Program-made: the position numbers and the translations under genes | Shown here: positions 1-10,799 of the stretch, in pieces | How positions within the stretch are numbered: the stretch's first letter is position 1 | Layout of the letters: each line of letters starts with the position of its first letter | Notes under the pieces: generated by a model | What the model saw: only the letters and a program-made list of their open reading frames with translations | What the model was told of the DNA's origin: nothing | The model's database searches: none | Source of the DNA: Nymphaea colorata | Taxonomy: Eukaryota > Streptophyta > Magnoliopsida > Nymphaeales > Nymphaeaceae | Direction: 5' to 3' | Length of the DNA stretch: 64,000 nt | Assembly (NCBI RefSeq): GCF_008831285.2 | Contig: NW_022204507.1 | Coordinates: 5,662,174 to 5,726,173 of the forward strand

Positions 1-500
1 GAGGTCACGTGCCACATTCAAGATGTACCGATGCTTTCTCTAAGCCACGCCATTTTGTTGAGGCATTTAGGGGCATGAATGTTGATGTAGGATGTCTCTA
101 TCACGGAAAAAAAAAATTATGTCATTTGAGAAGAACTTGGGTCCACTATCTATCAAGATTTTAACACATCTATTTTGAATTGTTGCTCACTCATGTTAAT
201 GGAATGTTTAAGTAAATCACCTATTTCAATTTTATACTTCACGAGGTAAAACAACATGGCTCTAGAAAAATCATCCATAATAGACAAAAAGTAATGTGTT
301 CGAGTATGTGATGCTTGGGGGTATGGTCCCCAAACATCACAATGTAGCAAATCAAAAGGTTTAGCAAAAGAATATTCACTTAATTTGAATGTCACTTTAG
401 ATTGTTTAGCAACACGACAGACTTTACAGAAATTATTTGACAACTTAATGACAGTCATGCTTACAGAGCATTTGATTCTTTGAGCGAGATGGGTGCCCAA
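1..500 (-). pseudogene. Copia GAG-pre-integrase and N-terminal integrase core, partial
   Basis: The segment KVCRVAKQSKVTF carries the C-x-x-C of the HHCC pre-integrase finger (here C-x-x-C begins CKVC). It is followed by PFDLLHCDVWGPYP and YFLSIMDDFSRAMLFYLV, which hold the first two conserved blocks of the integrase (rve) fold, including the first catalytic aspartate in HCDVWG. Left of about 153 the frame changes and only short matches remain before the window edge. Confidence 0.8.
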
Positions 501-684
501 CTCTCAGATGCCAAACATCAAAATCTAATTGAGTGGGTTTCGTAAACAAGCCGTCTACAGTGGAAAATGAAGAGTCTGCCTGATGAATCAACCTGCTCAG
601 TCCTCGTCATGGAGATCGGGTTCTGCACAAAGCACCCAGTAGTCGGGAAAATCAAATGACATTTGGTTTGCTGAATAAATCTGC

Positions 685-918
685 TCACAGATAGCATGGT
701 GTAAGCAAAATTGGAAGACAATACACGTTTTCAAGAAAAATGGAAGCTGACAAAACAACTTTACGGAGATCTGTAGCATAAACCATTCTGTTGTCAGAAA
801 CTCTAATAGAAAATGAAACAGCTAATTTTGTATCATCTACCAATGATTGAAGGCAGCATGATATGTGGTGACTAGCACCAATATCTATTACCCAGGTGTC
901 TAGTTTGAAGGATGACAT
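685..918 (-). pseudogene. Copia aspartic protease region, active-site serine replaced
   Basis: The frame reads LDTWVIDIGASHHIS near its start. The family consensus is W-x-x-D-S-G-A-[ST]-x-H, so the catalytic aspartate and glycine remain but the serine of the DSG triad is isoleucine. A downstream RVSDNRMVYATDL segment matches the usual 'V.DG....G.G' stretch. The protease cleaves the Gag-Pol polyprotein. This copy is probably inactive. Confidence 0.75.
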
Positions 919-1144
919 ACCTGCAATGTTTATTTGGTTTACTGATCGATTTTTTAGGGGTTGTTTTAATTGAATATATTCATGTTGAGTTAGAGTCGGT
1001 GCAATGTCCTTGTTGGACTATTTTGCCATGCGTGGTAGAGATTAAGGCAGTGGAATCAGTTTTCTCTCCAACAGAGGCGTTGATAATAGCCCCCTTGTCT
1101 TGCCACTATTTTCCACCTTTAAAGTTTGGAGGGTAACCATTTAA

Positions 1145-1900
1145 TTTGAAGTATCCTTCCTTTGATGTCCAGCAATCTTGCCGTAATTGCAGAAGTATTG
1201 TGGGTGCTTGTTTTGCTGGTCTTTGAAGGCCTTCAAGTCTGCAGTTTCTGAGATACCAACATGCTCGACAGCACTACTTTGAAGACGAGCTTCTCTCTGC
1301 ACTCCTCTTGAAGGACCAGTGCATAAGTCTTTTGCAGAGAGGGCAGGGGATCCATAAGAAGAATATGCCTTCTTATATCATTGAGTGAATCATTCAATCC
1401 CATAAGAAATTCAATGACTCTCTCTTCTTGTTGCTTTTCAGCAACCACTTTCAACGCACCGCAAGAGCATTCCGAAAGAACATCATAGGATGAAAGCTTA
1501 TCCCAGTAGGATTTCAGTTTTGTAAAATAAAGAGCAACAGATATATTTTCTTGATTCAAAGGACTGATGGAGGATTTGAGCTGGTACTTATGAGGGGTTG
1601 CGCTTTCAGTGAATCGGTTCATTATGTCTGCCCACGCTTCAATAGCTGTGGGGGTGGAGATAACATTGCTTGATAATTCTTCCGAGATGGAGTTAAGAAT
1701 CCATGAAGGTCCATGTGATTGCAATGTCTCCACATCTTGATCTCATGAGCTGCAATGCTGGGTTTGGGAAGATTGCCATCAACAAAGGTCAACTTGTTTT
1801 TGGCATACAGTGCCATTATCATGGCACGACTCCCAGTTGAGTAGTTTTCACTAGTCACTAATTGTGAAACCAATACAATACGATAAGAGGACTCTGCTCA
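1145..1900 (-). pseudogene. gag: Copia gag (capsid domain plus degenerate zinc knuckle), frameshifted
   Basis: The N-terminal part (about 1700-1880) contains ENYSTGSRAMIMALYAKNKL, the typical Retrotran_gag_3 start. A change of frame near 1700-1733 leads into the UBN2-type capsid region (1233-1733) with SWILNSISEELSSN, EAWADIMNRF and a YFTKLKSYWDKLSSY segment. Further downstream, near 1145-1200, a CCHC knuckle is recognisable as FCNYGKIAGHQRKD but has lost two of its cysteines. It is followed by LNGYPPNFKGG, the usual linker. Gag would package element RNA. The frameshift and lost zinc ligands mark a dead copy. Confidence 0.85.
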
Positions 1901-1943
1901 AACATCTGAAGCAGAGTTGGAAGCATTGCCTGTCGACGCCATG

Positions 1944-1955
1944 GCTCTGAGACCA
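1944..1955 (-). promoter_or_regulatory. Primer-binding site (initiator-Met tRNA type), one mismatch
   Basis: The plus strand reads gctctgagacca. This is the complement of the TGGTATCAGAGC primer site used by many plant Copia elements, with one substitution. It directly abuts the LTR end, as expected for first-strand priming. Confidence 0.75.
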
Positions 1956-2271
1956 TGCGAGTATCAGAGTAGGCACAACAGAAATTAAAGGCTGTGATGG
2001 AATCAGCAGGCACAACAGAGAAGGCTGAGCATGATGGAACAAAGCATCTGTGCTCTTCTTCCTTTCACATATTTATACTCTTTCTGTACATAATCAATTA
2101 CAGGCATAAAAGAATATTTCCTATTACAACAGAATTATGCCTTCAAACTTCTAGAGAATTCCACATGCATGACAAGGAACACCACTATTCAATTTTACAG
2201 CTTTACAATAGGTGTAAAGAAAACAAAGTTAATAACACAGTTTTAAGAATTAGTTTTCATTTTTCATAACA
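1956..2271 (-). repeat. 5' LTR of the minus-strand Copia element
   Basis: The LTR is bounded on the left by the primer-binding site and on the right by ...cataaca, so on the minus strand it begins TGTTATG and ends CGCA, with the usual TG...CA ends. It is about 316 bp. A TATA box reading tataaata on the minus strand lies at 2070-2077 and is the likely core promoter. The right boundary is set by the TG/CA rule alone, because no second LTR is visible. Confidence 0.7.
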
Positions 2272-2423
2272 AATCCCAAGAGGCAGAGTGCCCAAACGTT
2301 CTTCCATTTGAGCTTCATAGCCCCGTGAAGGTTGGAAATTTCTAAATCATACTTTCTCCAGTAAATCTCTTGAGAAGACGACGATGACGTTGATGATGGT
2401 GGAGTTGCCAACAACAAGCTCAT
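2272..2423 (-). CDS. Short open frame running into the Copia LTR; unidentified
   Basis: From an ATG at 2423 the minus strand stays open for about 50 codons up to the LTR edge. It is serine-rich at the start (TPPSSTSSSSSQEIYWRKYD) and ends KLKWKNVWALCLLG. I do not recognise it. It could be an exon of a host gene interrupted by the Copia insertion, or chance. No upstream promoter or splice signal stands out. Confidence 0.2.
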
Positions 2424-3589
2424 GAGGAGGCCTGCTACACACTTTACACATAAGAGAGGAAATAAACTCTCTACCCCTTCTTCATATGCTCCCCATCCCT
2501 GTTTCCATCACAGAAGCTCTCTTTCTCTCCCTCTCATGTGTTTAGTCTAGTATCGATGGCATGGGTGGATGTTCAAAGCTGGTATTATGCCTACGCTGGT
2601 GTGCAGGCTCTTGTGGATGCCAAGTACCCCAAAAGTGGACTAGGGAGCCAGTGCGCCAGGAGGTGCACTTATCATTTTCTTAAAGGCTATCAACCGTGCA
2701 TGTAACCTGATCTCGTGGGTAGTGATTAAAAAATGCAGCTATAAAAGCAAGAAGACTTATGAACAAAATATCACTTAAAGGCTATCGACCGTGCATGTAA
2801 CCTAAACCTCGTCATGTGCTCGACCAAGTTTGAATTGGTTTCAGAATTGGATGATATTAATTTAAAATTGGGGATTCAAATTTGGGTTCAGATTTATAAA
2901 TTTACAATAATGTAGAATAAAATACTTTATTTAGATTCGGATCTGTAAATTTGGGTTTATATATCCATTATCTTTTTTGTTTCCGATTGGGTATCTATTT
3001 GATACTGAGTCTGAATCCAAATTTAATCGGATGCCAATTTTTAATATCGAATTCTATCTGATTTTTTATTTGGATATCAAACTTCTCTTCTTCATATCTG
3101 ATTTAATTAAAGAAACTTGATGGGATATTTGTTCTGAAACAGATTCACTGACACCCCTAATAACCAGCCACCCTACGAAAGGCTAATAGGACGATGAACC
3201 CCACGAGTATCCGGAAGCTTGAGGAATTAAATGCCGACAAGGAAGTAGAAAAGGGCGACGAGAAATATGGGAGATGAAGATCTCAGATGACGTTCCAGAG
3301 CCATTTGTGACATGTTTTTTCCACCGTCAATTGGCAGCATACATCATCACATCAGATTCTATATCTACGTCATCTTCACACGAACATGCAAAATCCTTCT
3401 TTGTTCTTATTACTCGGTCACTCTTTGCGTTCATTCTTCTCCTACTTTGTCAGCTTTAGTTGTTTCTCTTTTTCGGTTCTCATTTTTCATTAGATCTTGT
3501 TATTCATGTTATTGTTATTACATCATTAGAAGGAAAGAAACAAGGGCGGCAAGTGTGATATTGCTCACAGCTTTGAAGGTATCTTCATG
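2424..3589. other. No gene recognised; short direct repeat
   Basis: A 27-bp word beginning aaaggctatc occurs at 2682-2708 and again, with one change, at 2777-2803. The stretch 2850-3120 is AT-rich and full of 'gggttc/ggatttgg' phrases like those at 52270-52400 and 56140-56240, suggesting a diverged interspersed repeat. I see no coding signal. Confidence 0.4.
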
Positions 3590-3689
3590 NNNNNNNNNNN
3601 NNNNNNNNNNNNNNNNNNNNNNNNNNNNNNNNNNNNNNNNNNNNNNNNNNNNNNNNNNNNNNNNNNNNNNNNNNNNNNNNNNNNNNNNN
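3590..3689. other. Assembly gap (100 N)
   Basis: Exactly 100 consecutive N. This is a conventional placeholder, so the true gap size is unknown. Features on either side should not be joined. Confidence 0.99.
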
Positions 3690-3779
3690 TTTTTGAATTT
3701 AACAATATTTTATGCGAATTTCAAGTATTTTTTAACAATTTAATTTTTTCAAAATAGGCTATGACTAAATGGGATTGCC

Positions 3780-4150
3780 CATTAGCCCTGCAAACACCCA
3801 TTTGGGGTGTGGGCCGGGCTATTACCCACCCAAAAGTGCCAAAACTACCACCCAAGGGGGCGTTTTTTCCATAAAAAAGGAGGGCTCAGCGTGCCAGGAG
3901 AGCGCTTGGCACGCTGCATGAGCACGCAGTGCGTTGTGCGCAGGAGCATGCATCATACGAAGGCGTGCTGCGTGAGCACAACACACAATGCACTGTCGCG
4001 TGCATTGCACTGCCGAGCGCGTCTCGCGAAGAGCACTCGCACGTGGTGCTCGCTCATGCGAGTGCTCACGTGTGATGGCGTGCTCTGCATGGCGCACGTT
4101 TGCTCAGCCGTGCGGTGCGCTCGTGCGCGTTGGCGCTGCTTCTCCCTTTT
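3780..4150. repeat. GC-rich patch in an AT-rich setting
   Basis: A ~370-bp stretch far richer in G+C than its surroundings. It is built from short words such as gcgtgc, gagcac, gtgcgc and gcacgc in both orientations. It opens with an inverted pair of gggc/gccc phrases (cattagccctgcaaacaccc ... gtgggccgggctattaccc), like the ends of some plant hAT or MITE families. Open frames exist on both strands (3807-4169 plus, 3822-4180 minus), but they are compositional: Cys, Arg and His runs with no known domain. Confidence 0.5.
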
Positions 4151-4590
4151 AGGAAAGAAAATGAAATAAAACAAAATCAAATCAAATCAAATAAAAAAAT
4201 GCATAAATAGATAAATGTTGTTTGTGTAATAAGCATCACATATAAATATATATTTTTATTTAAAATGTGTAAAAAAAGGTTTTGTTAAAAATGGGCGGCT
4301 GTCTCCATTTTGAGCTACTCTGGGTTCGTTTTGAATCCGGATTCGATTCAGTTGGCTGCTGACAAGTTCTCGTAAGTGGGTTAAGCTTCAAAAATATGTC
4401 TCAACATGAGAGCGAAAGATAAAACAAGACAAGGGTTTGTGCCTGTGCGCGCGGCACTCATAGCACAAAACTTTGTCGTTTTGAACTTGGTTTTGGATTT
4501 TGAGTTTGAAATGCTTGATTTGGATCTAGACTTGGGTTTAGAAATTAACTTTGTTTTGCGTCTAAAATTTAAATCCAAATAATATAATAT

Positions 4591-7100
4591 TTGTCTTTTT
4601 TTGAAAAATTTGGGGTGATAACAGTATTGCATCAAGATGTGATGCATCATACTTCATCATTTTTATTGATGTTTGCACTCGATACTATTGTGTATTTGAT
4701 CTGTCATAAGTCTGAGGCATTTGATTCCTTCAAATGCGTCATGAACTTGGTAGAGAACCAGCTTGATCAAAAAATTAAAGTCCTTCAAATAGATCAGGTA
4801 AAGAATATTTGTTTGAACAATTGAAAGAAATGTGTAATTAAAAAAAAAACATACATAGACAATTGACCACCCCTCACACACCACGTCAACTTTGTATGAA
4901 CTATGGACAGATAGGCGGCCTGACCTTAATCAGTTGATACCTTAAGAGTCTACAACATATGTTAACAATCATTCTCTCTACTATAGTAAACTAATACCAA
5001 AGAAAAAGAAATGTATCTTCATTCGATATTGTAAACACTTTAAACATTACATCTTCTTATTAGAAAATGCAGATAGGAGCATGACCAAGATAGATTCCAG
5101 GATGCTATATTCAATGAAAATTATTATCTTCTGAAAGGAGATATAAATAGAGATATCCAACTATACAAGTTAGAAGAACCATAATATACAAAGACAAATG
5201 ATCAAGAAATAGTGATACAATGATACAAGATGTATGGTCTCAATCAGATCATAATATTGAGACTGGACCATATGATGGTCAAAGTTTAGATGTGGTGCTT
5301 CATTAGTATGCGAGCAAAAGCATACCTAATGACATTGATGTTTTGAAATAGGTGTGTAAGGCTCTCTCTTGCATAGAAAAAGAAGAATGGAAGAAATCAA
5401 CGAAAGAGGAGATGAGATCCATGAGCAATAACAATGTTTATAAACTTATTCATCTTCCTCCTATAAGAAGACCATTGGGAACAAATGGGCTCTCAATGTC
5501 AAAACAAATGCAAGTGGATCCATTGAACGATTCAAACCTCCTCTTGTCGCAAAAGGATACACATAGAAAGAAGACATTGACTATGATGAGACGTTCTCTT
5601 CAGTTGTCAAGATGACTTGTGTTTGCCTTACACTAGCTATTGTTTCATGTATGAACTTAAAACTACATCAAATGCATGTAAAAATCATTCTTAAATGAAG
5701 AACGAGATGATCAAATCTACATGAAACAACCTGGAGTGTTTGTTGCCAAATGTTTTGAGCGTAAAGTTTGTAAGCTCAAAAGATCTATTTATGAACTTAA
5801 ACAGTTCCCCGAACATTGGTATGTAAAATTCATGAAACCGTAGTGTTTAATGGCTTTGGCATGATTGATGAAGACTTCTGTGTATATACAAAATGACAAA
5901 AGGAGAATTTTTGTCATTATCTCCCTATATGTCGATGACATTTTGTTGGCTAATAATGGTATTTAGTTGATCGAGTCTATGAAGAATTGGTTGTTTGATC
6001 ATTTTGAAATGAAGGACATGGGCAAAGTAGCATTTATATTGGGCATAGAAATTAAAAGAGATTGTTCAAAAAAACTTCTTAGTCTCTCACAATAGTCTTA
6101 TGTTAACAAGTTCTTGAAGTGATTCAATATGCGAATATGTAAACCAGTTGATACTCTCATGAGTAAATATCAATCAAATCTTGTATAGGTTTATTGAAAA
6201 GTTGTTAAAAGGATCACGTGGCACTTAAAAGACATTGAAAATTTGGCACTATGCTATCATGGCGGTGAGTTGTGGCTTAGGGTTTACACAAATGTAGATT
6301 GGGTTGTTAACCCTAATGAATGTAAGCCTATGTCTAAATATGAATTTTTGCTCAATCATAGTGTGATGTCAAGGTGTAGCAAAAACAAACATGTGTAGCC
6401 TTATCTACCATGAAAGCTGAACTGTAACTAGGTCCATGACATTACAAGAGGGTGTTTGGTTGATGAGATTTTTCAAACATCTTGACATTGTCGTGAAAGT
6501 ATGAGCTCCGATTGATGTTTACTGTGATAATCTGGCTGCAATTGCTTTTGCCAAGAATCTCAAATTTCATTTTAAAACTAAACATATAGATATTAGAGGT
6601 AAATACTTGCGGGATGTAGTATAGAAGGAAAAAAGTTTCATTGAACTACATTTCTACTTATGAAATGGTACCAGATCCTATTTGTAAGCCAATTATTGTT
6701 GATGTATTTAAGAAACATTTAATGTTGATGGGACTCAATAGAATATAAATTTTTCTTTGGATGAAAAAAAAAATTCTCATGACTAAATTCATGTATGTCA
6801 CTCATATATATGTAAGTAGGCAGTGAGCAAAGAGCGCCTTAGGCACCGAGTGTCAAGTGAGTTAAGATGAAATGGACAAAACCTAGAAATCTTTTAAAAT
6901 GAGATATAGGCTTTTGTGGATATTAAAAGTCAGGTATGAAATGATGACATTATGTAAAAGTTTTTTTATCACCTTCATTGATCATAAAGAGGCCTTATTC
7001 TATGGAACTTAAAGACTGGCGTGATCTCCAAAATAATGTAGACTTGGTAACCAGATTCGAGGGCCCAATTCATCTTTATGGGACTAAGAGGGAGATCTTT
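4591..7100 (+). mobile_element. Highly decayed plus-strand Copia element (integrase to RNase H)
   Basis: Pieces in order: an integrase core around 4650-4800 (KSEAFDSFKCVMNLVENQLD then KIKVLQ); the integrase tail near 4898 (ELWTDRRPDL); the reverse transcriptase start at 5352; the palm with SLYVDDILLA near 5920-5950; HFEMKDMG...LGIEIKR near 6000-6060; and the RNase H end (CDNLAAIAFAKN ... KTKHIDI) near 6520-6600. Many stops and frameshifts separate them. No LTR pair or primer site could be found. A purine run gagggaga at 7089-7096 could be an old polypurine tract. Confidence 0.85.
5340..6760 (+). pseudogene. Copia reverse transcriptase / RNase H remnant
   Basis: The start (ALSCIEKEEWKKSTKEEM ... 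NNVYKLIHLPP) matches the thumb-side start of Copia reverse transcriptase. The palm motif YVDD survives in one frame near 5930, but the flanking frame shifts repeatedly. The RNase H part keeps YCDNLAAI and HIDI blocks. No continuous frame covers the enzyme, so it cannot make a working polymerase. Confidence 0.85.
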
Positions 7101-8290
7101 TGAGAACTCGAGTCAATTCCCTAGGAAGAGTTGGACACTTAATGTTTTATATGGCAATGAAAATTTGTTTCAGTAAATGCATACACTCATTGAACGTAAA
7201 TTGATCTATTGTAATGTGTGCAACATGTATGTTGCATTAATAAACAAGTCAACCTAAATGAAAGATGAAGAATAATCCATGCTTCCTCATTGTGTAAGTT
7301 CCAACAAATATAGGATGATTTGATGTCAAATGATGTGTTTACTTTGATTGCTCTTATGGACTCTTAACTTTGTTCATGGATAACAAATTAGCATTGATAC
7401 TTTAGTATGCTGCCTAAAGATATGAGGGATTCAACTGAATGTGACGTATTTTTTCAAAGAAAAGACAGCTAGTTCAACATTTGTTGAATATATGTAAAGG
7501 ATGAAGATCATTGCTGCCAGCAAAGTTGAATCACCGAAAGAGAGACTTGATTCAATAGAAAATATAAAGCATAGTGTGAGAACTTAGTCTAACACATTTA
7601 ACATCATCAAGTGATGAGGGAGTGAATGTGTTGAGGCTCATGTAGATTAATTTTTTATCTAGGGCACAACAAGCTATCCATGAAGCATACGACCGCATGA
7701 TAATTTTTTTTTGTAGGTGACGCCACCGTGTTACTCTAACCACACATTGTTGGTCAGTTTTACTTTACTCATGTGTCGCAAGATCCTATAGCCAGTATGT
7801 TGAATAATAATGCATACCTAAACCACCCTAGAAATATTCATGCCTCCTTGCTTATCACGTGTGAGTGGAAGAATGATGGACTTCATGTCTGAGTCTGGCC
7901 ATGATGGGCAGGACCCAAGCTTATTAGCCAAGTACGGTATCACTCGTTTGCCATTTTCAATTTGATTGAAAACTTAAAATTTGATGAGTAACAGGTAACA
8001 AAAGAAGATAGCGGTGGGGTATGGCACTCGACAAAAAATGGAAAAGTATCCATGGTAGGAGAGGGAAGCAACTCTTCTAGTTGATTGCTGAGAGAATGCG
8101 GTAAGGATTGTGAAGTTGGGTGCTCTCTGGACTGAGAGTATGTCATCCCTGTCGAGTCACCATAGCTGGTCTACATCCACCGCAAGTTGGAAGTAACCAA
8201 AACTAAGCTGTTTTTCTAATATGGATTGTAGCCTATTCAATACCATTAAAACTATTTTATGCTTTTGATATGTCCATAAATAACAAAGTA
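7101..8290. other. No gene recognised
   Basis: AT-rich, with only short open frames lacking family resemblance. The first few hundred bases may be remains of the 3' LTR of the preceding Copia, but with no second copy to compare I cannot bound it. Confidence 0.4.
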
Positions 8291-8294
8291 AAAA

Positions 8295-8410
8295 AGATAT
8301 CATGTTGAAAGGAATGCACGAGAGATGGAGAGAGAGGGAGAGGACGAAGCACACAAGGTTTATATGGTTCAGTCCAACGGCCAACAATCCTGCTGCTATG
8401 GGTCATCCCA
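8295..8410 (-). repeat. Copia LTR fragment with degenerate primer-site junction
   Basis: The string gatatcatgttgaaagg resembles the primer-site/LTR junction seen at 31891-31909 (gataccatgttaaaa). It is followed by a GA-rich run, then gaagcacacaaggtttatatggttc, an eroded form of the 'acgtggttcgg' LTR phrase found intact at 26973 and 31953. No coding domain is attached. It is most likely a solo or broken LTR. Confidence 0.4.
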
Positions 8411-8621
8411 CCTGAAAAATTTTCCATTAAAAGGGGTCAGAAATACAAAATCCTCAGTACATGGTCATGAAACGGCCACTGAATGAAAAAGTACTGTTAA
8501 TTATAGTAAGTAAATGTACAATTTTCCAAACAATATTAGTTATTCTATGTAGATATGAATAAACGAATCATTTCAAAAGTATTTAAAGCTACATATTAAG
8601 TCTTCCACCTCAAGGCAACAC

Positions 8622-8663
8622 ATGTATATATATATGTATATATATGTATATATATATATATAT

Positions 8664-8698
<35 letters not shown>

Positions 8699-8704
8699 AT
8701 ATAT
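8622..8704. repeat. Compound (TA)n/(TG)n microsatellite
   Basis: Alternating tatatgtata blocks followed by pure (TA) and then (TG)9 and tatata. Likely hypervariable. Confidence 0.95.
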
Positions 8705-8805
8705 GCAAAAGTATTATCCTTCTAACTATTTTTTTATCTTTTAAATGCATGAATTAGTGAAAATTCAATTTTAGTTTTCTATACTTCTGCAGACCACATA
8801 TAGCA

Positions 8806-9970
8806 AACTTGCAAACACTACATTCCCACAAATTTAAAAAACGTACTAAAGTTTGAGACGTATAACTTGTTATATATGCATTCAATAAGTTATCATTTCC
8901 ATGTGAAGTCGATACTTTTGTTGTGAATCAAGTTCTCCTTCTATTTGCATATTAAGTACTAAGAAGATTGCATGATGAACTACTATTATGAGCATCATGT
9001 TGTCATGAATCGGGAGTGTGATTTACAATAAAATTGTGCAGGAAACAATACATTAGCTTGTTTTATTTAAATCTAGGTTAAAATGAAAATTATAGTTAAT
9101 TTTTCTACTTAGGTGATCAAGTTTTATAAATCAAATACTTTTTCTAGTCTTGATGCCAAACCAAGAATGTGAATGGCTAAATAGTTTCTCTGTAGTGCTA
9201 ATATATTAAATACCCAATTACATATTGAATTCTGATGTATGATTATAATGGCCTTGATATATATGGAGCTGATAGTCCTATAATATATAGCTAGATAACT
9301 TCTGCGAGCAACGATGTTATTTACATATAAATCCATGCTTGCTAATAAATAGGAAGGATACTTTGATTTTCATACGTAATACACAAAAGTCAAGTGAAGT
9401 AATTATTTACCCAACTTGTGACACTTGGAATGGGTCGCTCTCATCATCAAGTGCACCGCTCCCAATGGAATCACATAACGAACCTAAACAATCCCATGGT
9501 GCAGATAATATTAATGTCAACATTTTCGCAGCATATTATATATGTTAATGTGCTTTGTAAAAAACAGTGTCAGACGCTTATCTGGAAGAAGAGAAAACAA
9601 GAGTATATAATTGTTTGGTTGAAAAATGTTTTTTTGTCCCATACGATATAACCAAAAATGAATGTTCGTCTATTTCCCTAGCACATCTTTGTTAAATCTA
9701 CTCCATGCATGCCTTTGGATCAATCAACAGCCAAGCTGACATTATTCTTTTGATGTTCTCATCACAACAAGTCGAGCAAGCATATCAAACTATGGAACAA
9801 ATGCCCATCCTCGATGCAGATATTAAGGCAAACGCCATCCAAGACGACATTATACAGCTTGTAGCATCATTCTATCATGAGGAAAACGATAACACAATCC
9901 TAGCAATGGTATAACATGACCAATAGTAAAAGAAAACTAATCTTATAGCACGATGTATAAGCAAATAAAA
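8806..9970 (+). repeat. Diverged dispersed repeat, copy A
   Basis: Bases 8806-9370 align in the same direction with 18826-19380, for example through attcccacaaatttaaaa, gagacgtataacttgtta, aatagtttctctg and gatagtcctata. Bases about 9595-9660 align with 19450-19520 (gtttggttgaaaaatgtttt). Bases about 9820-9970 align with 13245-13415 (gcatcattctatcat, aactaatcttatagca). Several tens of substitutions and indels separate the copies. An open frame at 9705-9914 lies inside and has no recognisable domain. The repeat family is unknown. Confidence 0.75.
9705..9914 (+). CDS. Short open frame inside dispersed repeat; unidentified
   Basis: It encodes 69 residues with a polar, acidic C-terminal half (MPILDADIKANAIQDDII ... 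FYHEEN). I recognise no domain. The matching sequence near 13245 does not keep the frame, which argues against constraint. It is probably chance or a relic of a transposon internal region. Confidence 0.15.
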   Translation: MHAFGSINSQADIILLMFSSQQVEQAYQTMEQMPILDADIKANAIQDDIIQLVASFYHEENDNTILAMV

Positions 9971-10399
9971 TAATAATTCTCACGGGCTAACATGTCATAG
10001 CACAAATCATGAAAAAAAGAATATTTTCTCCAAAGGTTGCTGCAAGTTTGAAACATGTGGACTAACAACAGCCACTTGGGTGCTGTAACCCTGTCTAAAA
10101 CTAGTGTTTGTCCAAGACTGGAGCTATAAACATAATGCGGAAAGAACGGACCTCCCTAAATAGGAACCAATCCTCTGCACTCAATAGCCTTCAGCAAGGA
10201 GGAAGGAGAAGAGGGCTATTAAAGAAGAAGAAAAAAGAAAGGCTTCCTTGGATAGAGCAGGGAAGCTCTCTCTCTCTCCCCCCTCCCCCTTCTCTGTAAC
10301 CACCTTCTCTCTTTTTTCTCTTCCTTGCACACCAAAGTACGAATTTTGGAGGAATCTTTGAGGTTGTTTTCCCACACACCACCAAAGCCTCCCAAGTGT

Positions 10400-10530
10400 A
10401 GGGTAGTAGCTATAATGGTATAATATGGAAACTACCTCATGAGATAGAGAGGAAGTGAGAACGAAGCACACAAGAAATACACGGTTTAGCCATATGAAGC
10501 TGGTTACGTGGACACCCCCATGCGTGCAAT
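10400..10530. repeat. Eroded LTR-like phrase
   Basis: The text gatagagaggaagtgagaacgaagcacacaagaaatacacggttta parallels the fragment at 8325-8370 (gagagagggagaggacgaagcacacaagg). Nothing else of an element can be seen. The preceding 10181-10385 stretch is GA/CT-rich. Confidence 0.3.
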
Positions 10531-10707
10531 GATCAAAATGTTCTTGTTAAAGTTAAAAAAAAAAAAAAACTTTTAAAACAATAAAGATGGAATTGTAAAA
10601 GTATTAAAGTACTAAAATGTACATACCTTTATAACAAAGTTTCTAAAATAGCTCATCTCCGGTCTTTCTTTTTTGCATGCATAATTGTTGAGTCAATCTC
10701 ATATATA

Positions 10708-10710
<3 letters not shown>

Positions 10711-10750
<40 letters not shown>

Positions 10751-10779
10751 GAAAAGAGAGAGAGAGAGAGAGAGAGAGA
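10711..10779. repeat. (AT)n followed by (GA)n microsatellite
   Basis: About 37 bp of (AT)n, then atagaagaaaa, then about 25 bp of (GA)n and a short (AC) run. The minus-strand open frame here is a translation of the repeat. Confidence 0.95.
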
Positions 10780-10799
10780 AACACACACAAAAACACACA

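Larger units (their letters stand above)
1..2271 (-). mobile_element. Ty1/Copia LTR retrotransposon, 5' half, cut by window edge
   Basis: Reading right to left on the minus strand the order is LTR, tRNA-iMet-type primer site, gag, protease, GAG-pre-integrase and the start of the integrase core. That order (protease, integrase, then reverse transcriptase) is diagnostic of Ty1/Copia. The reverse transcriptase, RNase H and 3' LTR must lie left of base 1. The internal frames are broken by stops and a frameshift, so this copy is not functional. The target duplication cannot be checked because the other end is missing. The five bases right of the LTR are aatcc. Confidence 0.9.

Noticed and set aside
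3807-4180. Cysteine/arginine-rich frames on both strands
   Set aside because: Open only because of high G+C and few A/T stops. Frames on both strands over the same bases argue against coding.
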